A DNA stretch of 64,000 bases. Origin: Corythucha ciliata. Its lineage: Eukaryota > Arthropoda > Insecta > Hemiptera > Tingidae. The stretch lies in the NCBI GenBank assembly GCA_038030265.1, contig CM075939.1, positions 31,415,253-31,479,252 on the forward strand. The letters run 5' to 3'. Positions 11,279-22,300 of the stretch are shown piece by piece. Both the position numbers and the translations under genes were made by a program. Positions within the stretch are counted from its first letter, which is position 1, and each line of letters starts with the position of its first letter. The notes beneath the pieces are model-generated. The model was not told the origin of the DNA and made no database searches. It was given only the letters and a program-made list of their open reading frames with translations.

Positions 11279-11920
11279 CAGAAAATAGCGTTCGACATAC
11301 GGCCGGAAAAAACTGGTCCAGACTCGGTTGCCATTTCATCGAGTTAAAGATTGTAGACGCGATTTTTTCTTTTTAAAAACATCAGCTTTGAATTAAGACA
11401 TGTCTTAAATAAGCAGAAAAACCCTCCTACCCGCAGGCGTCTTTGAGCTCCTCAACCGTCTGGGATTTTAGTCGGTCCTGTGATTCACGTTTTGGTCAAA
11501 TTGGACCTTATATTATAATATAACATTCTTATCAAGTGCTAACTAATAATTAATAAACTTTCGAGGGTGAAAATGCCAAAAAATGTGCTTGGGCCTTGAG
11601 AAATGAAGAAATCGTATCTATTGTTTTTAATTGTTCAGAATGGTTGTTATTAAGCGATGGACCTATATTGACGGTGTCTTCACTAGCAAACTTCACGAGC
11701 AGCCATGAATTGTATCTACACGATGAAATGACGGGCTGTAATAGCATTTTAAGTACAAGAATGTGGTGGAAAGGGCAGAGTATCCGAAAAAAAAAAAATT
11801 CTCTCGTTCTCACATAAACATACAATTTCACGATAAAGATGAAAGAACGAGAGAGAGAGAATGACTGAGTGTGAAGTTGCGCGATGTCCCTTTGCGCCCT
11901 CCATACTGGGATGGTGATCT
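11279..11920. other. Intergenic, nothing recognised
   Basis: AT-rich spacer. Short ORFs on both strands at 11550-11831 overlap and have no recognisable motif. A GA microsatellite lies at about 11847. Confidence 0.4.
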
Positions 11921-12191
11921 CTGGGCGGGGGACACCCGCTAAGATTAATAGGGGAAGGGACTTTTCGTTTTCCCAGTTCTGTCTTCAGTATACGGTTTTC
12001 GTTCGGTGGTGCTCGAGCCTAGTGGGAGGGTGTAGTGACGAGAGCTGTTCGTGAAAAAAAAAAAAAACAAAAAAAATTATACGTGAAAAAGCCGGAGACT
12101 GACGTTTTTTTCTCGTCAAAACGGAATCCGGCGAAAATAAATTGTGTTCCATTGAAATGATGTTTTAGGGACTTGCGAAAATAAAGAGGAG
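11921..12191 (+). promoter_or_regulatory. Putative RNA polymerase II promoter and 5' UTR
   Basis: A locally GC-richer block with GGGCGGGG at 11923-11930 and an arthropod-type initiator TTCAGTA at 11984-11990. After an A-rich stretch at about 12054-12076 comes a signal-peptide-like ORF. No TATA box is obvious. This is inference from motifs and position only. Confidence 0.3.
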
Positions 12192-12237
12192 ATGGTGACG
12201 CTGATCACGTTATTGTTCGTTACTCCCTTGCTATCAG
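12192..12237 (+). CDS. Putative first coding exon, secreted or membrane protein
   Basis: ATG in good context (GGAGATGG) opens 15 codons reading MVTLITLLFVTPLLS. This is a hydrophobic stretch typical of a signal peptide core, ending at a strong splice donor CAG|GTACG at 12237/12238. The intron would fall in phase 1, common for introns that follow signal peptides. Upstream lies the promoter-like block. No second exon could be recognised downstream within the window. It may be a genuine host gene start or a chance hydrophobic ORF. Confidence 0.3.
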
Positions 12238-14203
12238 GTACGAATATTTACGAAATTGCATTTCGCAATTCCGCTTCATTTACCGTCTAAAATGATTTAC
12301 ATGAATTCAAATGTCTTTGTTGGTCAATTCATTCCTATAAACTAAAATAGAGCTCTTGATTGGGAGGAGGAACTATTTTATATACATGACCAAGATTCAC
12401 CAAATTAAATTTTAAATCCAATTACTTCCTTTTGTACCATGGAGGGAGAAACTTTTCAAGAGGAAGGGGTTGCCGGATTATAATTTTACGTTCTGAAAGC
12501 TTGAAGGTTCTGATGGAGAGCAATTTGTAACTTATCTACATTTAGTCTCAGGGGGTTTCGTATTAATCTCAAGTAGATTCCTGGATCGTATCAACCGGTA
12601 AAACAAAGCACGGGTAACTGATGTTTCTCGTCTGCTAAAAACACAGTGAGCATGGAAGGGGTTGTTACTGGATCCCGCCGTAAAGTGATTTCCAAGAAAA
12701 AACGTGGGAGAACTGGCAAGGATTTAATCGCTCTCTTTACCAATGAAAATGAAGGTCTCAAGAAAATCAAAATATTATTTGATCCCCCACAGCTGAGTTA
12801 TAGATATTTCCAGAATCCGAATTCACATTCTATGCTGTTTCAAGATCCAATGAACTGAAATTACACTCATTGCATTATGACTCAGTTGACCGTCGGCATC
12901 GGTTGGTCGAAAGAAGTTTACACACAGAAAGTATGTTTGCCCTTGACATTTTATAATTATTTTAACGTAGCCTTTCATTTTAATTATTAAATGAAATAAT
13001 TTAAAGAGGAAAACGTCTTAAGTAATCTGTTGGACTATGATGAACTTTAAATCACTGAATGCGAGTTGTGATGGAGTCGTGAGGAGAACATACAGCAATA
13101 TTAGTTGTAAAACAACAGCCACGCAGCAGCAAAGAAAATATCCTTTGGGAAGAACATTTTAAATAAAAAATCATGAGTTGGTATTTGTAATTTAGCTTTC
13201 AAAGTAAGTTTTTTCTATACCCCCTTTAAATTACTTTCTTCTAGGTGGGAGAGGTAGGCCACTTTTTTTTGCAACTCCGTAATGATCTCGAACCTAATTT
13301 AAAGGGAAATCTCTATTATACCTTTCTTTCTTTTATTACTTTTCCAGTGTAAGGGCTAAATGGGAATATCAAATTTCCTTTGACAAGTAAAGACTTTTCG
13401 GGGAGGGGTGAACGGGCGAAAAAGTTGATTATACCTAATGTAAAACTTAGCGGACGAAACCTAATTGTATGGAGCGGCGTGATCTACATGTACGTCATCT
13501 CTTAACTTATCCAGAGGCCGAAGCCTCTTTCTTGCGTGATAGCTCGTTTTCCTCCCGGTCGGAACGTGCAACTTTAATCTACATTTCTCATTCACCTTTA
13601 ACGCACACATACTCTCGCCCATAGCCAACTTCTTTTCTGCGAAGCAGCCTTCATATCAAGTCTTGACAAATGTACCACACGCGGTCATTCATCATATCTC
13701 CTAGCGTTCATATTTCAATTTAATGGGGGCTTACGCTTGGGCTGTGGATGGAAAGGGTCTGAACTGTGTACACAGCCATTTTTAAGGAAAAGGTTGAAAT
13801 ACGTTGGTATCCCAGAAAGTGGCTCTTACCCGGTTTTGTCGGGACTAAGTTCTTCCCTCAAAATGAGTAAATAACTTTTCCCGCAACATAATACTATACC
13901 TAAATCATCCTTTTCTTCTTAATATCACTTTATTTTACTTCTTAGTCTTTTAACAAAGAGGAAGTGCTATAAAATAGTTCATCAATTAACCCACCTTCCA
14001 GAAAAAAGGTCCGCCTGTCGGTGCGTCATCGTCGTCGGCATTTTGTGCCGTGCTATAATATCCAATATTCTCTAGGATCCGAGTATTTTACTCGGATTTT
14101 AGCAAACATTTCCGGGTGTAGAACATGGACCCCCGTTTGCCTTTTAAAAAAAATGTCGATCGGAAGTCGGCTTGCCCTATTTATGACTTATTTGTTATTA
14201 TTA
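12238..14203. other. Intergenic or intronic, nothing recognised
   Basis: If the exon at 12192 is real, this would be its first intron. A 70-codon Lys-rich ORF at 12646-12858 shows no family motif. No repeat is recognised. Confidence 0.35.
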
Positions 14204-15149
14204 GGGAGTTATTGCATAACCGTCTGACGGTTAACGTTAACGGTTATGTGACGTCACGCAAGCGTAGCCGTTTGTGTTGGTGGAAATATATATTTCATAT
14301 CAAGAGTGGACAGTGAACGATATTCACTTTTACTCGAGTTGTGAACAGTATTTTTCACACGACCCAAGAGGGGGGGGGGGTTATCGAATAACTTTTTTTA
14401 TAATCACGAAAAAAGGAGGTGAATAATAATGTTTAATGAATAGAGTTAGAAAATGTAGCCTTAATTATTCTTAAAAATCATCTTACCTGATCTTCCATGC
14501 TAAGAAGATGAGAATTTCGTGTATCTTCTGTTTACACGGCCGGCGATGACGGAAGATTTGAGAGAGAGTGACTGATCATGAGAAGGTGACTGGGAAGGGA
14601 AGTAAGCGTGCCACAGCCTATTGAGGACAGCAGACGGACGCAAAACGATCTTAAAATCGACTCAAGGTTAAAAAAAAAGAAGGAAAACAATGAAAATCAG
14701 CTGTTTTTGTCACACGAGTTCAGGCCACCCGTGTGATAAATTTTCATATCGCACTACCTATAACATGCTTGTCGGATATTACCAATTTTCCGTTCCTATC
14801 TCGAGCGCGATAGTCGTGACTTTCTTAGGGGGTCGTGTGAAAAAGAGTTATAAGGTATTTATTGCATAACCGTCTGACGCTTAACGTTAACGGTAATGTG
14901 AGGTCATGATAAGCGTAAAATTCAAATTTTAAGTTTAAGCGTTAATCACAAACGTTTAAAGATCATTTGAGGAGGTGTTTCATTGATTTATTTGAAGCAA
15001 TTAAGCGCATCTATGCCCTACGATGTGTTCATATTTTAGCGCAACTATTATTTGAAATAACTCTTTTTCCACCGGCAACAAACAGCTACGCTTATGGAGA
15101 CGTCACATAACCGTAAACGTTAAGCGTCAGACGGCTATGCTATACTCCC
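14204..15149. mobile_element. Foldback element, ends GGGAGTTATTGCATAACC
   Basis: The first ~85 bp (14204-14288) contain ATAACCGTCTGACGGTTAAC, GTTATGTGACGTCA and a GTTGGTGGAAA-type phrase. They recur in inverse at about 15065-15149. Between them lie further inverted repeats, including GGTCGTGTGAAAAA at 14834 versus TTTTTCACACGACC at 14352. The palindrome at 14859-15351 overlaps its right end. Confidence 0.5.
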
Positions 15150-15351
15150 TATTGCAAATAATAGTTGCGCTAAAATATGAACACATGGTAGGGCACAGAT
15201 GCCCTTAATTGCTTCAAACAAACTAATAAAACATCTCCTCATACTGGTCTTTAAACGTTTGTCATTAACGCTTAAACTCAAAATTTGAATTTTACGCTTT
15301 TCATGACGTCACATAACAGTTCACGTTACCCGCCAGACGGTTATGCAATAA
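14859..15351. mobile_element. ~490-bp palindrome with ~200-bp arms
   Basis: The left arm 14859-15062 starts TTATTGCATAACCGTC and runs through AAACGTTTAAAGAT and ATTTTAGCGCAACTATT. It is matched in inverse at 15149-15351, ending GACGGTTATGCAATAA. The ~86-bp loop is the right end of the GGGAGTTATTGC element. Related terminal sequences show the two belong to one superfamily nested in itself. Confidence 0.6.
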
Positions 15352-15590
15352 CTCACTATTATTTACGACTCAAAAGACGTCATTAGTAAAGAGAGCCCTA
15401 TTAAGCATCGTTATCACATCATGGGCGAAAAACAGCTGTTACCTACGGGTCAGATAGAACATATTACAGAAGTTGCTGTCCTATTGGAAAAACGCTGACA
15501 TACTATCAACATAGGTCAACATAGATCAACATAGGTTTCCCCCCCCCCAGTAATTAATAGTCTATGGAAATTGGAATTTTACCTTGCAAA
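15352..15590. other. Spacer with microsatellite
   Basis: Contains TCAACATAGG-type triplication at about 15507-15537, followed by a poly-C tract at about 15539. Confidence 0.5.
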
Positions 15591-17132
15591 AGGTCCAGTA
15601 TCATTTTTTATATTTTTATCTTGTATATACATATAGGTATGGAGTGTTTGAGAAAAAACATTTAAATTTTGAAACCCTCGGCACAACTTTGGCAGCCCGA
15701 AAACCACGATTTTCCAGCAATTTTTTCACTTTTTTCTAAATATTCCTGGAACCATCGGCTTTAGAGAAAAACCTCCCATACAATACACGTAGAACATTAA
15801 ATTGCCTACATCATTTGTATTCAAATAATTTTTCCACAACCAATATGGAGCGTGCTACAGCCACTCGGACCATTTTCATGTGATGGTTGAAAGTCTTAAA
15901 ATCGCCTGTTTCCAACCAAAAATACGGTCGGTGGCCTTCATTTTTTGCCGCCAATATTCATCCCTTTGTTTTTCCAAACCTTTCGAGGCCCCTCCCACTA
16001 CTTGGTTGAACACTTCAATATTAATTATTTTTCGGGCAAGCCGAAACATTGGAAAGTCGGCTCCTCGACGTTGTCACTACTCGACACACCAGTAGAGGAT
16101 TCGCCATGACGCTCGCTTGCAAGTGTTCGGCAAACCGGTGTCCAAGAGTTGAAAGAAGAGCTCTTGACTGGAGTCTTCAGTGGCTTTTCATGCAAGGTGG
16201 AAAAATAAATTACCGGATGGCGGAGTTGGTCAGTCAGGGAAGGGGATCGATTAAGTGAGAATTTACAAGAACTTGCGTACGTTAATGTTCCGTGAATGCA
16301 CCCCGTTGTCTTGACACGCTCAACGCCTTAAGACACGCCTCGACGCATGATGAATTTCCAGTTGATTCCGTTGGAAATTCCTGAGCTTCATTTAGTCAAC
16401 TTTTTCAGTACCCCACCCACTTTACATTTCCACTCCCACCCCTTAGATGCACGAGTGAAAAAGGGTTTAATGGTAAACAGCAAACTGAATTATAATTGTT
16501 GTTCTATGATATAAAGTGAATCATTTCTATTCAAGTCATTGAAAACTCCCAGCCAACAGCTCTTCTTTCAACCCTTCGACACCTGCTTCCTGAACTCTTG
16601 CAAGCAAGCGTCATGGTTAACCCTCAACTGGTGTGTCGAGTAGTGATAACGTCGAGGAGCCGACTTGCCAAGGTTTCACCTTGCCCGAAAAAAAATTAAT
16701 ATTGTAATTTTCAACCAAGGTAGGGGGAGGGGCCTCGAAAAGTTGGGAAAGACAAAGGGAAGAATGTTAGTGGCAAGAAATGAAGCTCACCGAACGTATT
16801 TTTGGTCGGAAACAGGAGATTTTAAGACTTTCAACCATCACATGAAAAATGGTCCGAGAGGCTGTACCACACTCCATATTGATCGTAGAAAAATTATTTG
16901 AATACGAAAGATGCAGGAAATTCAATGTCCTACGGGTATTGTATGGGAGGTTTTTCTCTAAAGCCGATGGTTCAAGGAATTTTTACAAAAATGGGAAAAC
17001 AATTCTGAAAAATCGTGGTTTTCGGGCCGCCAAAAGTTGTGCCGTTGGTTTCAAAATTTACATGTTTTTTCTCAAACACTCCTTACCTATACATATATAC
17101 AAGATAAAAATGTAAAAGATGATACTGGACCT
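15591..17132. mobile_element. 1.54-kb foldback element with ~590-bp arms
   Basis: The left arm starts AGGTCCAGTATCAT and the right arm ends ATGATACTGGACCTT. Long collinear inverse matches include GGCTTTAGAGAAAAACCTCC, TGATGGTTGAAAGTCTTAAA and GTCGGCTCCTCGACG. The arms span about 15591-16190 and 16545-17132 with a ~350-nt loop. By eye they are clearly homologous but diverged. The ORFs in both arms are mirror images and carry no known domain, so I do not call them genes. Confidence 0.75.
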
Positions 17133-17330
17133 TACCGTCAAACAACACTCGCACGATATTTTCCACTTTCTGTACTCGTTATGAAATATATTAATTCCAG
17201 ACTCCGTTAAATTAACACTTGATCTTATAACGCGGCTTCATTCGAAATTGAGCTATATAAGACGGCGGAGGAACTGGTCAGCCTACAGTATACTACATAT
17301 ACTAGACGGCTAAGCTGAGGCCAAAGTTTT
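17133..17330. other. Short spacer
   Basis: Nothing recognised. Confidence 0.4.
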
Positions 17331-17385
17331 CATATCGTAACGCTGTTACGATATGGTTTCATATCACATCGCTGTTACGATATGG
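17331..17385. repeat. Perfect 11-bp hairpin plus diverged tandem copy
   Basis: CATATCGTAAC-GCT-GTTACGATATG (17331-17355) is a perfect hairpin with a 3-nt loop. A second unit 29 bp on (17360-17385) keeps the right arm, but its left arm has mutated to CATATCACATC. Confidence 0.7.
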
Positions 17386-17917
17386 TCTCGTTTCGAAAAA
17401 ATGTGACTTTCAATTAGGATTATAGGTGCGGAAGACGCACTTTCGTTATAAGTTTGCACGAAAACGTCATTTTGTCGGTTTCCTGTGAGCCCAAAAGTTT
17501 GCTGTTACAGGATTTTTCCGATGAGATATGCAACAAACTTGAAAAACCAAGCAAGGAAACGCGAAATTCGTCCGTTTCTTCAACTTTTTGTAATCATCGC
17601 GCCGCCACTTTCAAACGCTTTTATTTTACAAATAAAATAAGTGCCAAAATACTTATCAATCTAGGATCTTCCTAATGATTAATTTCATCTTGATTCTTTT
17701 TTGTTATACAGATCACTTCCCTCTGCCTAGTTTCGGTAATGGTAAACCAATTCGATGCGGTTGATAATTTGGAAGTTATGATTGTTAATTGTTGTAATAC
17801 TCAACAAATTACTTTTTAGCCAAAGAAACGCATTAGGTTCTTCGTCTCATGGCCACCCCGCACCAACTTTCTGATAGCTCCCTTTATCAGCAGCGATGAG
17901 CAATCCAGTACGCTATC
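17386..17917. other. Intergenic, nothing recognised
   Basis: A 73-codon plus-strand ORF at 17454-17675 has no recognisable domain. Confidence 0.4.
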
Positions 17918-18571
17918 TGCAGGTACTGTACCTACACGTACAACGCTATTTAATGGTATGACACGCTAAAACGCTATTTGCAGGGGCGTAAAACGCTGGC
18001 TGCAGATAAGCGCTAATTTTTGATATTATAGTCGGAGAAAGAACATCAGGGAACGTAACTTCTCCGAAAAGTGATGAGTTTTTTGCATGTTTCCTGGTCG
18101 GAGATTTATAGAGCTCAGTAAAGGGAACACTCGTTTCAAGAATTTGGAGCATGATAGGAGATCAAGGAAAGCTAATCGAAAGCGATAAGAGAACACGTAG
18201 GCATTGCATGAGCTGCATGCAGCTAGTCCGAGCAGTAGTACAGAGTAAATACTTCTGTGACAAAAACAGGCTGCCTTCAAATAATAAATAAAATATTCAG
18301 AGCTCCACTAAAGGTTTATAACGCAGTGCAATGGGTGTTACAAAGGCTTCTAATGACTATATGGATACAACAAAAGGGCAAGAGAAGGGAAGGTGGTTAA
18401 TTTACTGCCTCTCCTCGACCTTATTAATTATTTTTCTATGTATAAAGTATTGTAAGTATGTTGTACACCTACAGAGTTTGTCGTATAAGCTTTGGCTCAT
18501 TGAGAAGAGTACCTGCAAATAGCATTTAATGTGTATAGGTACTGTACCTGCAAATAGCGTTTTACGCGTCG
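17918..18571. repeat. Inverted repeat with CTATTTGCAGGTAC arms
   Basis: At the left, TGCAGGTACTGTACC and AACGCTATTTGCAGG are followed by GCGTAAAACGC. At the right (18507-18571) the inverse CCTGCAAATAGC occurs twice, with GGTACTGTACC and GCGTTTTACGC. About 500 bp lie between without coding signal. Possibly a foldback remnant. Confidence 0.45.
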
Positions 18572-18619
18572 TTTGTCGTTTCTGAAGTTGTTTTTGGTGG
18601 TGAATCAAATGCGCGGGAG

Positions 18620-19330
18620 CTCCGATTCTCTGAGATCAATACTATTTGAGTTAGGAACGAAAATATTCGAAAAAACTCGACTTTCTATGCTTATGGTTGC
18701 TATGGTTCTGTGCTTAAATGTGCCCTAAAAAAATTCTATCACGATTTAGGCAGGACTGACTATTTTCTCTCCTCACACGCAGTTTTTTGAGCTGAGTTGA
18801 ATTAGCTGTAGTCGAGATCGCTAGTAACAATACTTTTGAGTTACGGACAAACAATAAAAACATCTCCAGCATTTTTAAAGGATTTGTTCTTAAATTTGTG
18901 GTCGTATCTCTGAAAGTATAGACCCCAGCGATCCCTGCAAACGCTCATTCGATTCAGCACAAAAAACTACGTAATATCGGAGAACATGGTTATAGTCCTG
19001 CCCAAAATCTTGATACTCATTTTCATGGCACACCTAAGTATCGGGAAAAACTCGGTTTTTCAGATACTTTCGTTAGTAACTCATAGAATATTGATCGCAG
19101 AGAAACGAGCCACCGTGCATTCGATTCAGCGCCAAAAACTGCTTCAGAAATCACATCTATGTGAACTGCATTTATAAACGTTGGACGTGAGGATTTTTTG
19201 GGAATATTTAAGCCTAAAACCAAGTTATTTGGTACAATTTACATCGTAACTCAAAAAGTAATCGTCGCACGGACTTGTGGTTGATTTTTATCGACTCAAC
19301 ACACAAAACTACATAGGATTAGACACCCCA
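18620..19330. repeat. Degenerate ~170-bp tandem array
   Basis: Related phrases recur at 165-190-bp spacing: GATTCAGCACAAAAAACTAC (about 18953), GATTCAGCGCCAAAAACTGC (about 19121), GACTCAACACACAAAACTAC (about 19290). TTTGAGTTAGGAACGAA and TTTGAGTTACGGACAAA are a second phrase pair. About four diverged units. Confidence 0.5.
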
Positions 19331-22300
19331 TTCGGGAAAATTGCTTCACCCCTTACAGCGATGAGTTGGCCAACGTCTACCCCCCGTTATAAGGATGTTT
19401 GCCACTCCGTATCGTTGCGGACTCTTCGAATCATGGAAGTATTATGCATCAAAATGAATTTTTAAAGCCACATTTGAAGTTGGGCCGAATTTTGCCGTTA
19501 TTCTGCCTTTTTTTAGCATTATTTCTTGTACAATAATACTGCTGACATTCGACGTGAGCTTTCTTGTTTCATGTTTAATCCCTCTGGTTTCCAGCTTTTA
19601 ATAGTGTTTCACTCTTCTGGGTTTCTTTGGTTACCCATTGCATAGAAGGAAGGATTTAAGGTTTCATTCTGTTCTAACTAATCCTTTAAAATATAAACTC
19701 AGGTACTTAATTTGAGGTTGTTTCAAGAGGATCTCGAGAATTAGAGAGCCTGGCGAAAATCCAAAAGATGCTCTTTTCGTCCCCTTCTCTTCTTCTAAGT
19801 CAAAGTTATTCTTCGTTCAAGTTTTAAGTTAATTGAGAAACCGAGAAGGTTAGGGTTAGGGGTGGAGCTGTGTGTGAGTTCTCCATTTACACCAAGCAAT
19901 AGCACCTTCAGGATTGTCTCAACACTTTCTCGCCCAAGGTACTTTTTTTAACACTCTCCACTGCAAACCCTCATAGAATTCAACACTTAGTGGAAAAGCG
20001 GTCTAAAGCCCTAGAGAGAGCTCCATTCCAACCCCTCCCAGAAACCGATGCCATTCAGTTTCCCTACCACTTCTCCATCCAATGTATTTGGAAACTCTTA
20101 CCTCTCTTTTCTACTTATACCTCATCGCATCTGTGTAGACTCTGGGGAATCCTTTTCAACTGTTTGCCCAAGGAGGAATCTAAAGAGAAGAAGCGCACTG
20201 TAACATCTTTTCAATTACATCTTTTGATTCGCCTCCGTTCTCCCCTTCACCGTCACCCACATCTCTACTTTGTGGGAAAGCAAACTGAATTATAAATGAG
20301 AAAGAAATTAGGTTGGCAGTTGTAAGCCATTTGAAGTGGCGAAAGGAAAGTCTCGTCGTAGGATTAAGCGATGAAGGGATGGAAGTTGCTAGTCTCTAGG
20401 CGCGGTGAATTATAAATTTCCATTGGCTCGAAACTGAGGAACGGGTTCGGGGAAAAGGTTCATTAGTCATAAACACAACTAACAATGCAACCGTCTTTCA
20501 ATTTTATTAACGGTCTGAAAGAGCTTTAAAATTGAGTGCGAAAGTTGGGCACATTTGCACAGATTTACCTTAACACGGAGCCTAAAGAAAAAAGTCGAGT
20601 TTTCCACTACTAGTTTTACCTGCCGACCAGACGCTTTCGGTAAGTACGGAAACTCATTGAACGCAAAAAGCAAAGGACAATATCTAAATTATACTGTCTG
20701 AGATATAAAGCTCAGAAACAAAAACAGATCCTTCGTTGTTGTTTCTACTGGGATTTTCATTCTCTCTTTTTTTCTTTTAGTAAGAGTAATAGATATACAC
20801 GCAGTTGCTAACAGAAAAGTGAGGACTTGTTGATGATGACGTATGGTCTGTGGGCTGCGCTGTGTTTTTCTGACTCGTATGTGGTTGTCATTTCATATGC
20901 TTGTCACTCGGAAGAGTGAAAGAGTGTGGGAGGGGTAAGCCTGAAATAAGTTCTCCCTTCCACCCTCGTTTCTGCCTCATATCAGAGTGCAGTTCATTCA
21001 TCATAGTTCCCTTTTATTCTTTAAGATTTCTCCATTTTTCTTGTCTAGATTGGCGTTGAGATTTCATTTGCTCATTTCAGATTTTGCAGATGTGCAAAAC
21101 CTGTTTTTTCTCTCTTCTCTCATCTGGATTCTCAGATTTACCTTAACATACTAATCTCACATTCCGAACGAGTAGACGCCATTTGGGGACGCAGAGAGGG
21201 GGGCATGTGTGAATGACGTAAAGCCCTAGGATAACACCTGCTGTGCCTTCGGATCCCTTTTTCCGAAGCGTCGGCACGCTGAAAGTCAATACATCACTTT
21301 CCCAGGACTTCCCTCCCCACACGTCTATCGTTAATATGTTTTTTGGGGGAAAACTCTTCTTTTTCTCCTTTTTTGCACTCAGAGGATCATTTTCAAAACC
21401 CTTTGACAAAAATGTAATACAAAAAAAAGCCACACAGCTTTATCTTCGACGCTATATTCTAATTTATGCATCCTCACACACCGCGCACCCTTTACTTTCT
21501 ACTTATCCATTACGTCAGGGAGAAAGTATCATTTTTTCTTCTTCGCTTCCCCTTTTTCCCACACTGAAGGCCGTATTTTTCCTATTCACACTTCCCTAGG
21601 GAAGGATGCTAGAATAAGATGGAAAAGGACACGAAGTCTAAAAGAGGTGGTGCGAGGGAAGGGGTTTATCGTGCATATTCAAATCTGGCCCAAATAGGAA
21701 ACCCGATAAATCGCTCCCTTGAAAAAAAAAAAGCGAAGAAAACAAACATCGAACTCTGGAAATGTACACAAACTCGACGCCACCGTTAAATTAATGACCA
21801 ATACGAGGAAAATGGGTATCCCTGGAGCCTTCTCACTCAGTTTAAAACGAGGGCAAATCACGCTAAAAGCCCCCTTACGGTTTAACACTCACGTTCTTGT
21901 GGGGGATGTTGGCACTGTGTGCTCTACCTTTTCAAATAATTTCGGGGTAATCACTAAAATTTGGCTGATTTAAGAGTGTTAGTATGCATTATGAGCTTGG
22001 AGTGATTTTTTGCTAATAACATTTGGCCCATCTAAAAAATATCCATGCCTTTCACTTCATCTCCATCAAATTTTCCGTTCGTAAATCTTTTAAATTTAAA
22101 AAAAGACGAAGCTCGCCTTGCTAAAGGGTTATTAGTGTCTGTTTACACATACCTAGTTTCACCCTTTTAGTATTACATTATAAAATATGTACCTAATTGA
22201 ATAAACAATAATAACATTGTAAATGAAGAATACATAAATGGTGACGCTAATGGCGTGAAGACACGAGTGAGGTTATAGGAGATGTAGGGTTATGACTGGA

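Noticed and set aside
15880..17115. Four 69-88-codon ORFs in the large foldback
   Set aside because: They lie in the mirror-image arms and loop edge and do not correspond between arms at the protein level, so they are not conserved coding.
21243..21599. 118-codon ORF rich in Phe, Ser and Leu
   Set aside because: Product of a pyrimidine-rich tract; the opposite strand is also open.
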